This document shows, piece after piece, positions 44,392 through 54,300 of a stretch of DNA of 64,000 bases; within the stretch, counting starts at the first letter, position 1; every line of letters begins with the position of its first letter. Source of the stretch: Larkinella arboricola (GTDB lineage: Bacteria; Bacteroidota; Bacteroidia; Cytophagales; Spirosomataceae); assembly GCF_003259745.1 (NCBI RefSeq), contig NZ_QLMC01000009.1:53031-117030 (forward strand). The letters run 5' to 3'. The notes under the pieces were generated by a model. It ran no database searches. It was not told where the DNA came from and saw only the letters and a program-made list of their open reading frames with translations. The translations under genes were made by a program, and so were the position numbers.

Positions 44392-46713
44392 TTACAACGC
44401 TTTTGCCACTTCCGGAAGCCAGTGGTCCAACAGGTCGCGGCAGTTGATTACTTTCTCGGCCAGATCATTGCAGACGTAGAAATAATGGTTGGACGCTTCA
44501 AAGCCCAGCCGGCTGTCGTCGCCCTGCAACTGCGCCATCCGCTTGGCCAGGGTTATTTCCCGACGAAGGATTCCTTCGAGCAACGCAACGAGTTCGGCCC
44601 TTTTTCGCTTATCTTTTTCACCGCCCAGCTTGTCCCGCGCCACGACAAACGAGGTCTGGTTAGCCACACTGCTGTAATGAATTGCCAGCGTTTCGGCCAC
44701 CCCGGTTTCGTCGGTCAGCGCTTTTCGAACCGGTGCCGGCAAATTCAAACCGTCGGTTTCCTGTCGTAGCCGGGCCAGTGCATCCTGAAAGGTGTCTGCC
44801 ACTTTCTGCATCTGGGAAATAAACGTTTCGACCGGGTAATTGGCGCGCCAGCTGTCCACATCATCATACGCCAAACCGACCATACTCGCTTTATAGCCGG
44901 TAGGGTTCGACCACAGCAAATTCGACGGTCCTGCCTGCAAAGGCGCCGAATACACGACCCCGACATGATACGGGAATTCGCTGAACCCCTTGCTGAATTG
45001 CCGCCACGCCTTCGTTACCGCTTCACCGGCAGCACCATACCGGCGTTTTGCCACTTTATGCATCGCTTCCTGACCGGTGATGGTGCTACTGCTGCCCATT
45101 TCGGCCACGACTTCAAGGTTGGGAGACGGATAACCGCCCAGCGTCCAGCCCAGCATAAGGCCATCGACCTGAGCAGTGCGCAGGTTTTCGGCATGACGCG
45201 CCACGTTTTCCAGCGCGGGGATGTAGGGGACGGCCGCAATTTCCCAGGTACAGCCTGCCTGGATTTTCGCGATGGTTTTCAGTCCGTTTTTTCGGGCAAT
45301 TGCCCAATGCCGCAGCGCACGCGGCCCCGGGCCGACGGATGAGATCGAATACTCTCCTACTTTGTTTTTCACTCCGCCCCGATTGATTTCAAGGTCCCAT
45401 TCACTAACGCTCATGAGCGCGGCACGTTTAGGTAACGCAGGAATGATCTCCTCTGCCCAGCCGTTTTGCCAGCCCCAATCCCAGGCGATTAGGGCGGGGC
45501 TTTTTTGCTGTGTATGGGCGGCCATCCCCTGATTGATACCCTCTAGATAAAGCTGGTTCAATTCGGCAATAACCGCTGAAGGGCTTCTTTTGGAGCAGCG
45601 CGGACATTCGGCACCTTTTCCGTGCGACCAGCAGTGCGTATGGTTCTCCGATGCGGTAATGGAAAAGAAACCGGCCAGACCGGGCACGCGGGAAGTGATC
45701 GTAGCCATGGAATCGACGAGGTATTTCTGAACCGCAGGGTGGCTTGTACAAAGCGCTGCCTGATTACCGATCTGCACACCTTTGAGTTCAGGATGTTTCT
45801 CAAAAAATGCGAGCGGCATAAAGCGGGGCTCGTTGAGGTACAGGTAAATTCCAATTCCATGCTTTCCGGCCTTGCTGACCAGTTTTCCCAGATTTTCCAG
45901 CCGCTGTTCCCAATGCTCGCTCAATGCCGGGTCCCAGGGGAAGGGGGTCAGTTTGGAGAGTACAATATGCAACCAGGTTCCGTCCATGCCCGAGGCCGCC
46001 ATTTGAGCCAGATAACCCTCGGGGTACGGGTCGATGTCGGGTTGTAAAAGGGGATCTCCGAAGAGAGCAAAATAGGCATAGCCGAACCTGGGCGAAAAAC
46101 CCGACGGGCGTTGTTTTACGGTATTTTCCGGCGCTTTCGACAATTCTTTTACAAACTGAAAAAGCGGCTCGCGGTGTTGGGGCAACCCCGTCCTGAACTC
46201 TTCGCGAATCACATCCAACAGCCACTTTTCCTTTTTCTGGATCTCCACCGATGAAGCCCTAAACCGGATGGGTTCACAGTCAGGTTTGAGGCTCCCCAGT
46301 TTGATATAGAAAAAATCGTCTTCCTGCAAAGTAAACGTCAGCTCCTCGTCTGTCCATCCCAGCAATTCGAGCATTTGCTCCCGGGGCAACAGGTGCCAGT
46401 TACGTCTGATTACCGTCAGGTAACTGCGCTGCATCTGATCGGGAGAAACCGGCTTTGCCTCGGGCAGCCCGATTGTGGCAGCCAGTTTGAGAATATCTGC
46501 GGGTTTCGCTCCGGTCACGGCTGCAAGCCGGTCAACAGGCACCAGACCCCAGTTTCTCCATAAAAACGCGTGAAGCCTGTCGGGAAAGTGGGAGAGGGCA
46601 AGGGCCTGCTTTTTAACGGAACGAGACGCTACGGCAAAGGACGACGGTATGGCCAGCAAACCGGCCGTAGCGAGTGTCGCTGATCTCAAAAATTCTTTTC
46701 GTGTCAAGGTCAT
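44392..46713 (-). CDS. Secreted TIM-barrel-like protein with duplicated N-terminal helical motif
   Basis: About 773 residues from the ATG at 46713; a GTG at 46722 would overlap the preceding stop. The N-terminus (LTRKEFLRSATLATAGLLA) is a twin-arginine-like signal with an RK pair. Two related helical segments follow: FLWRNWGLVPVDRLAAVTGA and IRRNWHLLPREQMLELLGW, then about 450 residues consistent with an alpha/beta barrel (GMDGTWLHIVLS, GIGIYLYLNEPRFMP, GFFSITASENHTHCW, ALIAWDWGWQNGW). The cluster CWSHGKGAECPRCSKRSP could bind metal through its Cys and His residues. The family is not one I can name; a glycoside-hydrolase-like role fits the operon. It is coupled to the ceramidase-like gene by a 5-bp gap. 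Confidence 0.7.
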   Translation of the reverse strand: MTLTRKEFLRSATLATAGLLAIPSSFAVASRSVKKQALALSHFPDRLHAFLWRNWGLVPVDRLAAVTGAKPADILKLAATIGLPEAKPVSPDQMQRSYLTVIRRNWHLLPREQMLELLGWTDEELTFTLQEDDFFYIKLGSLKPDCEPIRFRASSVEIQKKEKWLLDVIREEFRTGLPQHREPLFQFVKELSKAPENTVKQRPSGFSPRFGYAYFALFGDPLLQPDIDPYPEGYLAQMAASGMDGTWLHIVLSKLTPFPWDPALSEHWEQRLENLGKLVSKAGKHGIGIYLYLNEPRFMPLAFFEKHPELKGVQIGNQAALCTSHPAVQKYLVDSMATITSRVPGLAGFFSITASENHTHCWSHGKGAECPRCSKRSPSAVIAELNQLYLEGINQGMAAHTQQKSPALIAWDWGWQNGWAEEIIPALPKRAALMSVSEWDLEINRGGVKNKVGEYSISSVGPGPRALRHWAIARKNGLKTIAKIQAGCTWEIAAVPYIPALENVARHAENLRTAQVDGLMLGWTLGGYPSPNLEVVAEMGSSSTITGQEAMHKVAKRRYGAAGEAVTKAWRQFSKGFSEFPYHVGVVYSAPLQAGPSNLLWSNPTGYKASMVGLAYDDVDSWRANYPVETFISQMQKVADTFQDALARLRQETDGLNLPAPVRKALTDETGVAETLAIHYSSVANQTSFVVARDKLGGEKDKRKRAELVALLEGILRREITLAKRMAQLQGDDSRLGFEASNHYFYVCNDLAEKVINCRDLLDHWLPEVAKAL

Positions 46714-46718
46714 TGATC

Positions 46719-48155
46719 TCACGGATTCGTATTTTTGAGTGTATCGAAAAGCTCAAATAAAGACGCTGTGATCTGCCTGGACGCATCCACCTCCAGGTAA
46801 CTCGATTTGGCCCGCCACGTTTCATACCCTCCTAATTTGTGGTGTTCAGGGGTAGGCAGATACCCATTGTAGCCGTTCGCCAGTGAAATACTGAACGTGG
46901 GTTTGAACGGGCTTCTTTTCTTAATGTCCAGCCCTATTTCTACGAATACCTCACAGGGAATGGCAGAAATGGCCAGATCTCCTATCCGGAAGGCCTGTAA
47001 AATCAGTTTCACCTGATCCGGGTAGTCCTTCATATCCAGCGTTTCCCGGGCATAGACTTCTTCCGGCGAAGTCATGACCGGCTTTTGGGCTTTCGAAATA
47101 ATATCTCTGGCCCGGGCCACCTCGTCAGCTGTTGGTTTGCGGACTTTCAGCGCAATCTCCTTTTGCAAACTCGACAGGGATACCCAGTCCTGATACCGGA
47201 TGTTTTGATACACTTTAAATGCCTCTGCCGCAACGACATTCGCAACCGTCCGCATCCGTTCATACGGTTTTGCCGGGTCCGGCGCTTTCCCTCCGAAGTT
47301 GATATTATTAATATTCCCGCTTGTCCCGTTGGACATGATGGCTACAAACGCGGGGTCCTGGTCTTCGCTGGCAAGCAGTTGCTTCATGCGTCTGGCGAAC
47401 ATTCCGTAGTAATCCGCCGATACTTCTCCGGGGCCGTTGCCTCCTACATAATGCAGGGAATAGTTAGCCAGCAAAGCCAGCGGCCGGCCGTCAGCCGTCT
47501 GGATAGAAATAATGGGAAGCTCCGGATCGGTTGGCCCCGCAGGTTCCAGCAGGTTCGGGTTACCAATACCGGGGTTCATTTTCACCTGATCTTCTTTGCC
47601 AAATGGATTGATGATGCGGGTTCCCGGTTTCATTCGCCAGCGCCGGTTGAAAACCTGCGACGGCTCACTGCCTACTCCCCATCCGATTCTTGCCGGTGCC
47701 AGATTGTAGTGGGCCCGGATCACGGCATCCGCTATGCGCTCGCTGAGAAACCGGACATACTCCTGATCCGGCTTACTCTGGAAAACGGCACAGGCCGTGC
47801 CCGCCGAATGCGTGTGGGTGGCCGACATCATCATGTTGGCCACCGGGATTTTTGTAACTTCACTGGCCCGGCGTTTGGCTTCATCGACAATCTCCCGGGA
47901 TACCATGCACAGGTCCGAAACCACAATGGCGAGCTTAGTCTGACCGTCGTCGAGCACAATACTGCGCGCATGGGTTTCGTCATGAATGCTCCTGATGGTA
48001 ACATCCTGAAAATTACCGTTATTGGACGTTCCTATTTTGGGTGAAATGTTACTGGTGGCGGCCCCGGCCCGAAAGACTTTCCCGGACGAAGACGGCTGGG
48101 CGTGTAACGTTACCCCGCAAAACAGGAGGACCAGACTTAGATACACATTTTTCAT
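46719..48155 (-). CDS. Ceramidase-like metal-site protein without the catalytic serine motif (copy 3)
   Basis: A 478-residue protein with a Sec signal (LVLLFCGVTLHAQ). It is closely related to copy 1: ISPKIGTSNNGNFQD near the start, SATHTHSAG (about residue 112), LANYSLHYVGG, and SNGTSGNINNINF in place of the ceramidase GDVSPN region (about 283). The Glu of IPCEVFVEIG and the Tyr of YNGYLPTPEHHKLGGYE complete the putative metal site. It lacks the C-terminal domain of true ceramidases. Located in the upstream operon between the dehydrogenase-fold gene and the TIM-barrel-like gene. Its presence in both operons beside cytochrome-fused proteins suggests a conserved joint pathway. Confidence 0.82.
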   Translation of the reverse strand: MKNVYLSLVLLFCGVTLHAQPSSSGKVFRAGAATSNISPKIGTSNNGNFQDVTIRSIHDETHARSIVLDDGQTKLAIVVSDLCMVSREIVDEAKRRASEVTKIPVANMMMSATHTHSAGTACAVFQSKPDQEYVRFLSERIADAVIRAHYNLAPARIGWGVGSEPSQVFNRRWRMKPGTRIINPFGKEDQVKMNPGIGNPNLLEPAGPTDPELPIISIQTADGRPLALLANYSLHYVGGNGPGEVSADYYGMFARRMKQLLASEDQDPAFVAIMSNGTSGNINNINFGGKAPDPAKPYERMRTVANVVAAEAFKVYQNIRYQDWVSLSSLQKEIALKVRKPTADEVARARDIISKAQKPVMTSPEEVYARETLDMKDYPDQVKLILQAFRIGDLAISAIPCEVFVEIGLDIKKRSPFKPTFSISLANGYNGYLPTPEHHKLGGYETWRAKSSYLEVDASRQITASLFELFDTLKNTNP

Positions 48156-48296
48156 AGTTTAAGAGGTTCAGGAGTATGTTCGGCGGTTGATCTCAGGATG
48201 GGTTTCGTTATGATCCTGTACTGACCCCGGTTTTTTGTTCTTATCTGCAAATATTGCTGTCCGGTTATCCTTTCTGATGGCTTGAAATCAACAGGA

Positions 48297-49280
48297 TTAG
48301 CCTTTCTCCATCAGTTTTTGCTGTACATAATCCGCCGGGTATTGCAAGGCCACTTTACGTATTTCGTAGCTGAATTTCGTAAACGTTTCCTCCCAAAGTC
48401 GGGCTTCTTCCGGGGTATAGTTATAAAAACCCTTTGCGTTCGCAATTCCTTTACCCCCGCTTTTGACGATGTCATCGATCAGTTTAGGAACCTCCGTACT
48501 GTTGTTGAGCGTCGGCAACAGATTCTTCATAACCGTATGATAGGCGGGAACCCCCGTTAGATCCATCCACCGGAAAATCCCAACCAGGGTCATGAAATAC
48601 CCGGCGTTGTTTCGGCATGAGCGGTCCACATCTTCAACCGTAGCGTAGCCATTTTCGACCAGGCTAATGGCCTCGCGGTACATCGCATACATCAGGCGAT
48701 TGGTAATAAATCCGGGAATGTCTTTTCGAACCAGAATCGGCTCCTTGGCCCAGTGATGAGCCAGGGCGTACAGGTATTCACCCTGGGCAAGATCGCTTTC
48801 ATCTCCGCAGATGATTTCAAGAAACCGGGTGGTATGCGCCGGTTCGGCCCAATGCAGCCCCAGAAACCGCTTGGGGTGCTGGGTGAGTTTCTGGAGGGTG
48901 CTGATGGGAATTGCCGACGTGTTGCTGGTCAACAGCGCATCGGGCGCAATCACCCGCTCTACTTTTTGATAAACCGACTCCTTGATTCCCTGGTCTTCGA
49001 TCGTGCACTCAATGACCAACCGGCAGGGGCTAAGCTCCTCGTAACGTTCGGTTATCATCAGGTTTTGAAGGTAATGTGCCGGTGAATTGGCGATCAGGCC
49101 ATTTTGGTAGGATTGTTCGAGATGCTCTGTAATACGCCTTGTCGCGTGCACGAGATCGTCGGGAATCGGAGCTACCGCAACGACCGGATGACCGGCGATT
49201 AATAAACAGGTTGTAATGCTGCATCCCATCAGGCCAAGACCTACAAGGCCGACGGTGATTTCTTGAGGATTTAGGTTCAT
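48297..49280 (-). CDS. 3-hydroxyacyl-CoA-dehydrogenase-fold NAD-dependent dehydrogenase
   Basis: A 327-residue cytoplasmic protein. The Rossmann motif GLGLMGCSI at residue 15 binds NAD. SNTSAIPIS and GLHWAEPAHTTRFLEII contain the conserved Ser/Asn and His of the 3HCDH catalytic centre. The C-terminal helical domain has KDIPGFITNRLMYAMYREA and KGFYNYTPEE. The length and single C-terminal domain resemble the stand-alone branch that includes L-gulonate 3-dehydrogenase and carnitine dehydrogenase, not the fatty-acid multifunctional enzymes. In this operon, oxidation of a sugar acid or keto-sugar intermediate is more likely than beta-oxidation. It lies 73 bp after the Gfo/Idh/MocA gene. Confidence 0.85.
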   Translation of the reverse strand: MNLNPQEITVGLVGLGLMGCSITTCLLIAGHPVVAVAPIPDDLVHATRRITEHLEQSYQNGLIANSPAHYLQNLMITERYEELSPCRLVIECTIEDQGIKESVYQKVERVIAPDALLTSNTSAIPISTLQKLTQHPKRFLGLHWAEPAHTTRFLEIICGDESDLAQGEYLYALAHHWAKEPILVRKDIPGFITNRLMYAMYREAISLVENGYATVEDVDRSCRNNAGYFMTLVGIFRWMDLTGVPAYHTVMKNLLPTLNNSTEVPKLIDDIVKSGGKGIANAKGFYNYTPEEARLWEETFTKFSYEIRKVALQYPADYVQQKLMEKG

Positions 49281-49353
49281 TCGCTGAAAGTGCTTGACTG
49301 GTCTGGCTGGTTACGCAACGTAAAAGCAGGGTTCAAAAATCGTAAGCGATAGG

Positions 49354-50436
49354 TCACAGGAGTACCACTTGCCCGGTTCGCACGGATTCATCACAGGCAA
49401 AGGCAATCTGTAGACTATTAATGGCATCCTGCATATGATCCGCCAGGTCGATATCTTCGCGAATGGCCTGGAGGAAATACCGCTGCTCCCGGTTACAAAG
49501 CTCCTGGTGATCCGGCTCATCTTCCAGATTTATCCACTGATCCGATTTGGCAAACCGTTCGCTGGCATCCAGGTCCGCATGATGGAACCGGATGGCTTCG
49601 GTTTTGGTGTGGGCTTCGATGGAGGACGATTTGCCTTCACCCCCGGCTTCTTTGGCAACGATGGAAACACTCCCTTTAGGCCCGAACACATCTTTGATGA
49701 AAAAAGCGGTTTCGCTGATCATAGGCCCCCAACCGGCTTCGTACCAGCCAACCGACCCATCTTCAAACCGGATCTGAAGCTGCCCGTAATTATAATTATC
49801 CGCCGGAATCTCGTCCGTCAGCCGCGCGCCGATTGCATATACCTGAACGGGCCGGGAACGCACCATCTGGCACATCACATCGATGTAGTGAACCCCGCAG
49901 TCCACGATTGGGCTGAGGCTTTTCATCAGGTTCCGGTGCAGGGTCCACATGCTGGTTTCGCTTTGCTGGTTGAGGTTCATCCGCATGACCAGGGGTTTGC
50001 CCAGCTCTTGAGAAAGGGCCACAAATTTCTCCCAGGATGGGTGGTGACGTAAAATATAGCCCACGACCAGTTTCTTGCCCGTTTTTACCGCAGCTTCCCG
50101 AACCCGCTCCGCCCCCGCGACCGAATCGGCCACCGGTTTTTCGATAAAGACGTGACAGCCAGCCTCAAACGCTCTGATGGCAAATGACTCGTGCGTATCG
50201 GGGTAGGTAGAGATACATACGGCGTCCGGTTTGGTCTGTTCAAGAGCTTCTTCATAATCACTGAAAAGCGCGTAATTGCCTCCCAACTTTTCGTTTAAAA
50301 CCTCTTTGCTTTTGCCGGTAGAAACAAGGCCACAAATTTCAAAACCGTCAAGAAGGTGGTAGGCCGTGGCATGGGAACTTCCCATGTTTCCGCATCCAAC
50401 CACCAGGACACGTACTGGATTCGTCTGATCTGGCAT
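49354..50436 (-). CDS. Gfo/Idh/MocA-family NAD(P)-dependent oxidoreductase
   Basis: A 360-residue protein. The N-terminal Rossmann motif VVGCGNMGSSHATAY binds NAD(P), FIEKPVADS is the diagnostic EKP motif, and DCGVHYIDVM supplies the catalytic-region His and Asp of the family. No signal peptide is seen, so it acts in the cytoplasm. Members oxidise a sugar hydroxyl, often at C3, to a keto group or reverse that step. It lies 23 bp after a DUF1080 protein, a family known to hydrolyse 3-keto-glycosides. That pairing suggests a 3-keto-sugar route. Confidence 0.9.
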   Translation of the reverse strand: MPDQTNPVRVLVVGCGNMGSSHATAYHLLDGFEICGLVSTGKSKEVLNEKLGGNYALFSDYEEALEQTKPDAVCISTYPDTHESFAIRAFEAGCHVFIEKPVADSVAGAERVREAAVKTGKKLVVGYILRHHPSWEKFVALSQELGKPLVMRMNLNQQSETSMWTLHRNLMKSLSPIVDCGVHYIDVMCQMVRSRPVQVYAIGARLTDEIPADNYNYGQLQIRFEDGSVGWYEAGWGPMISETAFFIKDVFGPKGSVSIVAKEAGGEGKSSSIEAHTKTEAIRFHHADLDASERFAKSDQWINLEDEPDHQELCNREQRYFLQAIREDIDLADHMQDAINSLQIAFACDESVRTGQVVLL

Positions 50437-50459
50437 AACAAGCGTAGTTTTAGTAAGGG

Positions 50460-51263
50460 TTATTTTTTGGGTAATGGCGTTAATTCTACTTTTCTAACAA
50501 ACATCTCGGCCCCCTCGGATTGAATCTGGATGCGTCCCTTCGCTGGTTTAACCTGAAACGCCTGATTGACCAACACACCGTTCAGGAAAATAGAAATCTG
50601 ATCGCCCTCGGCCACGCAAACCATTGTATTCCACTCGCCCACCGGTTTTTCAATGTCTTTGGCGCCCCGGAAGCCTTTTACATCTTTCCAGGCCGGGTCG
50701 CGGTCAAACCAGTCGATCCGGCCTTTGTGAATGGTCAGCGGACTGCCCGTTGGTGAAAATACATTTCCCCGGCCTTCCTGTTTTGGCGCTACAGGTGCCG
50801 TAAGCGCGTAGTTTTCACTGCCATCGCCGACCACCAGAAAGTCGCCCGTTCCGCCCTCAATAATCTGGCATTCGATTGAACGCATCCAGATGCCGTGGTA
50901 GCCGCCATCCGGCCCGGTCGAGTGCAGCAACACCCCGTTATCGCGGGCCTGATTCGCCCGGGGTGCGAAGGTTTTATCACCCCATTTGAATTCGACGGTC
51001 AGCTGATAATTTTCATACTCTTTTTTAGTCACGATACTGCCATATTCTTCCCCCGAGATGTGGATGAGCCCGTCTTCCACGGTAAACACTTTTTTTACAT
51101 CCTTATTCCGACCCCGGTTTTCAATGAATACATACCATTTAGACAAGTTTTTCCCATTGAAAAGCTTGACGGGTTTTTTTAGCAGGCTTTGGGCAGTTGC
51201 ATCGCCTGCCGTGATGAGCAGGCCCATTGTGGCAGCCAGCCCTAAAAATAGGAATTTTCTCAT
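50460..51263 (-). CDS. DUF1080 (3-keto-disaccharide hydrolase family) secreted protein
   Basis: 267 residues from the ATG at 51263 (MRKFLFLGLA); a GTG at 51278 is less likely. The signal peptide ends TAGDATAQ. The single beta-jellyroll domain shows the family hallmarks: LFNGKNLSKWYVF, GSIVTKKEYENYQLTVEFKWG, RDNGVLLHS, MRSIECQIIEGGTGD, WNTMVCVAEGDQISIFLNG and GRIQIQSEGAEMFVRKVEL. Characterised relatives act on 3-keto-glycosides. Its place between the propeller/cytochrome gene and the Gfo/Idh/MocA gene suggests that an oxidised glycoside is produced in the periplasm and cleaved there. Confidence 0.9.
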   Translation of the reverse strand: MRKFLFLGLAATMGLLITAGDATAQSLLKKPVKLFNGKNLSKWYVFIENRGRNKDVKKVFTVEDGLIHISGEEYGSIVTKKEYENYQLTVEFKWGDKTFAPRANQARDNGVLLHSTGPDGGYHGIWMRSIECQIIEGGTGDFLVVGDGSENYALTAPVAPKQEGRGNVFSPTGSPLTIHKGRIDWFDRDPAWKDVKGFRGAKDIEKPVGEWNTMVCVAEGDQISIFLNGVLVNQAFQVKPAKGRIQIQSEGAEMFVRKVELTPLPKK

Positions 51264-51300
51264 GGTGAACGCTAACACACGGTTGGAACCGGTTTCAAGT

Positions 51301-54300
51301 TTATTTTTTCTGACTGGCCTGGATCATCCGGTCCAGACGATATGGGAGGGCTTCGAGAAACGCAACCAGATGGGCCATTTCGGCCGGGTTTAGTTGCTGA
51401 TCCAGCCCCGGAGGCATCATTGACAACGTCTGGGGTTCAATCGCCGTGATCTCCGAACGGGCAATGCGCACGCCCGGTGCTGGCCCAATTTCAATGACAA
51501 CGGATTCCGGAAGCTGCTCTTTAATGATGCCGGTATAGGAGGCCGTTTTGGTGACGATCCGGAAGGTCTCATATTCCCGGGCAAAGCTGGCGCTCGGATA
51601 CACAATGGCTTCCAGAATGTCGTGCTGCGAACGAATCTCACCAATGTTGGTCAGGTCGGGGCCAAACCGTCCGCCCTCGGCCCCGACGGCATGACAGGTA
51701 TAGCACGATGCTTTTCCATAAAACAGCTTCCTTCCCTCGCCTACATCGCCGTCTTTGAGTTTGGTTTTCAGGGTGTTCAGATGAGCCAGCCGCTCGGCAT
51801 GAAGCGTCTGTAATTTAGCCAGTAACGGAACCGCCATGGCTTGTACGGAAGCCGGAAAGGTTTTTAGCAGGTTCTGAAAATCCTGCTCCGGTACATTGTC
51901 GAGGTGGCCGGAAACCGCCTGTAAAGCCGTCATGAGTTCCCGACCAACCTGTTCGTCCTGATTTCCCTCAAAAGCGCCCAGCAGAGCAGGTAACAGGAAA
52001 GCGTCGGTCTGACCGATTTGTGTATGGGCAATGACTAGGAGCTGGTCGTTTGTCAGGGCGGCCCGGTTTAAGAGCCGAACGGCCTGCTGACGCACGGGTG
52101 AATCAAACGTCCGGCCACTGTATTTCAACAGGAACTGAAACTCCTGGTCTGAAAGAATCGGGGACGACATAATCCGGGCACTCAGGGCTTTCAGCCGGAA
52201 GTCAAAGGGTTTCTTTTCATCCCGCACGATCTGATCCAGATCCCGATTCAGGGACTGGATGCCCCGCGACTCGATCAGCCCCAACAGATGGGCGAAGACA
52301 GTGCCTTCGCTGCGCTGGATTTGCTGGCCCACGGCGGTTACCCAGGCGTCTGGAAGTTTCTTTAATGAACAGTTGGCCATAACGTCGAGCAGTAAAATCT
52401 TCCGGGCGTCGGTCGTTTCCGGATTGGCGAGCTGGGCCGCTACAAAGTTCTGGAGACTCGGTTCATGGATACTAGCGAGCATCAGCTCCCGGACTAACCC
52501 GGCGTCAGTATCCGAAAGCGTTCGGTCGTTCAGGCTTTTTTCAAGAAAGCGAATCACCATATCTGACCATTCCGGATGGCGGGAAGCAATCCAGATGCCC
52601 GTTGATTTAAGCTCCGTATCGGTTGCCGTCAACGCAGCCGCTAAATAAGGTTTCTGGAGGGGCGATCCATCAGTCTGATCCAGGGCAATCAGAGCCGCGA
52701 TTTTTGTTTTCGCTGAGGGGCTGTCCAGGGCTTTAACCAGCGCATCCGTATCCCGGAGCAGGATTAGGGAGTGGATAATGGCATGGTTTACAAACCGGTC
52801 ACGCTGACTGGCAGCCGCGCTCAGCAAAGCCGGCACGGCTTTCAGATCGCCAATCTGCCCTAAGGCCGTAGCGGCCTGACGACGGACGGGCGGGGCATCG
52901 GTCTGGACCAGATGGATCAACTTTTCAACGGACGGTTGATCTTTGTGGAGCCCCAGAACCCGGACGGCAGCGGTACGGACGGTAGGGCTTTTGTCGTTGA
53001 GCGCCTTACGAACCCCATTCCAGGCGGTTGGGGTATTGATCCGGGACAGGGCAAATACAACCGCAGCCCGGACTTCGTCGTCTTTCAGGACAGGCAGCGC
53101 ATGAAGGAGCGGGTTCACTGCCGAATTACCGCGCAGGATTAATTGCTCCAGGGCATTGTCGCGAACGACGGGCCGGGGGTCGGTGAGGTATTTAATCAAA
53201 TCCGGAGGAGTCTGCTGGGCCAGCGCCAGTTTTTTCCCCCAGGCATCCTTCGGTCGGGCAGCGCCGGTTTTCCGGATGCGGTAAATACCGCCCTGAACCT
53301 CCGGTTTGGCCACTCTCGATAAAGGACATCCTTCGATAAACCATCCCCCAGTAATCACCACCAGCAAGCTTCCGTCGGCATCCTGAAGCACATCCGTCGG
53401 GTGGGAGTCTCCGCTGAATGACTTCATAAAGATTTCGTCCACGGTTTTGTACGAGGCCCCATCCGGCAAAACCCGGTGGCGCATAATCCGGCCGGTGTTA
53501 AACTCGGCATTGAACAGGTTGTCCTGAAATTCGCGTCCGAATCCGGCAGCCCGATAGCGCATCAGGCCCGAAGGAGCCACCCGGGGCATTTTGGTCATAA
53601 CGGGCATCAGGTCGCCGGTTAGTTTCAAACCGTCTTCGGCAATCACCGCGTTGGGTTTGGGATAGGTGCCCCCTTCGACCCAATGCATCAGAGCATCCCG
53701 CTGGCCATCCTGTGGATCCACAAAATAGGTCATCGTACCGATGGTTTCCCCCGACGGCATAAAGGCGATTTCGATAGAATTATCAAACCCGCCCCCCGAC
53801 ATGGATTCCAGTCCGGACCCGTCGGGGCGGCAGCGCCAGATTCGAGCACTTTTTCCTTTCAGAGGCTGGCCTTCTTTGGTAGTAATATTAAATCCCCGGC
53901 GGGCATCGGTCAGGTACAGCCAGCCGTCGGGGCCAAAAAAAGGACCGCCCAGCGTTGCCCCATTGGCATTCAGCGTCCAGCCCGTCAGGATGACCTGCTT
54001 CTGATCAGCAGCCCCATCGTTGTCTGTATCGGTGTATTTAACCAGATTCGGTGATTCCGCTACGTATAAGCTGCCCCGGTAATACACCCCGCCTTTGGGA
54101 AACGGGATGTTTTTGGCAAAAATGCGGCTTTTTTCAAATTGGCCGTCTTCATCGAGATCTTCCAGCAACCGGATCTGGTACGACGGTTCGGAAAGCATTT
54201 TTTCGGTACCCATTACGTTGGGGCCGGTTGATTCAAAGACAAACAGGCGGCCAATGCCATCGAAGCTGGCGAACATCGGATAGGAAAGCCGTTCGGATGC

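Noticed and set aside
32523..48155. Calling the three ceramidase-like genes true ceramidases
   Set aside because: The catalytic-serine motif and the C-terminal domain are missing in all three, so only the family resemblance is supported.
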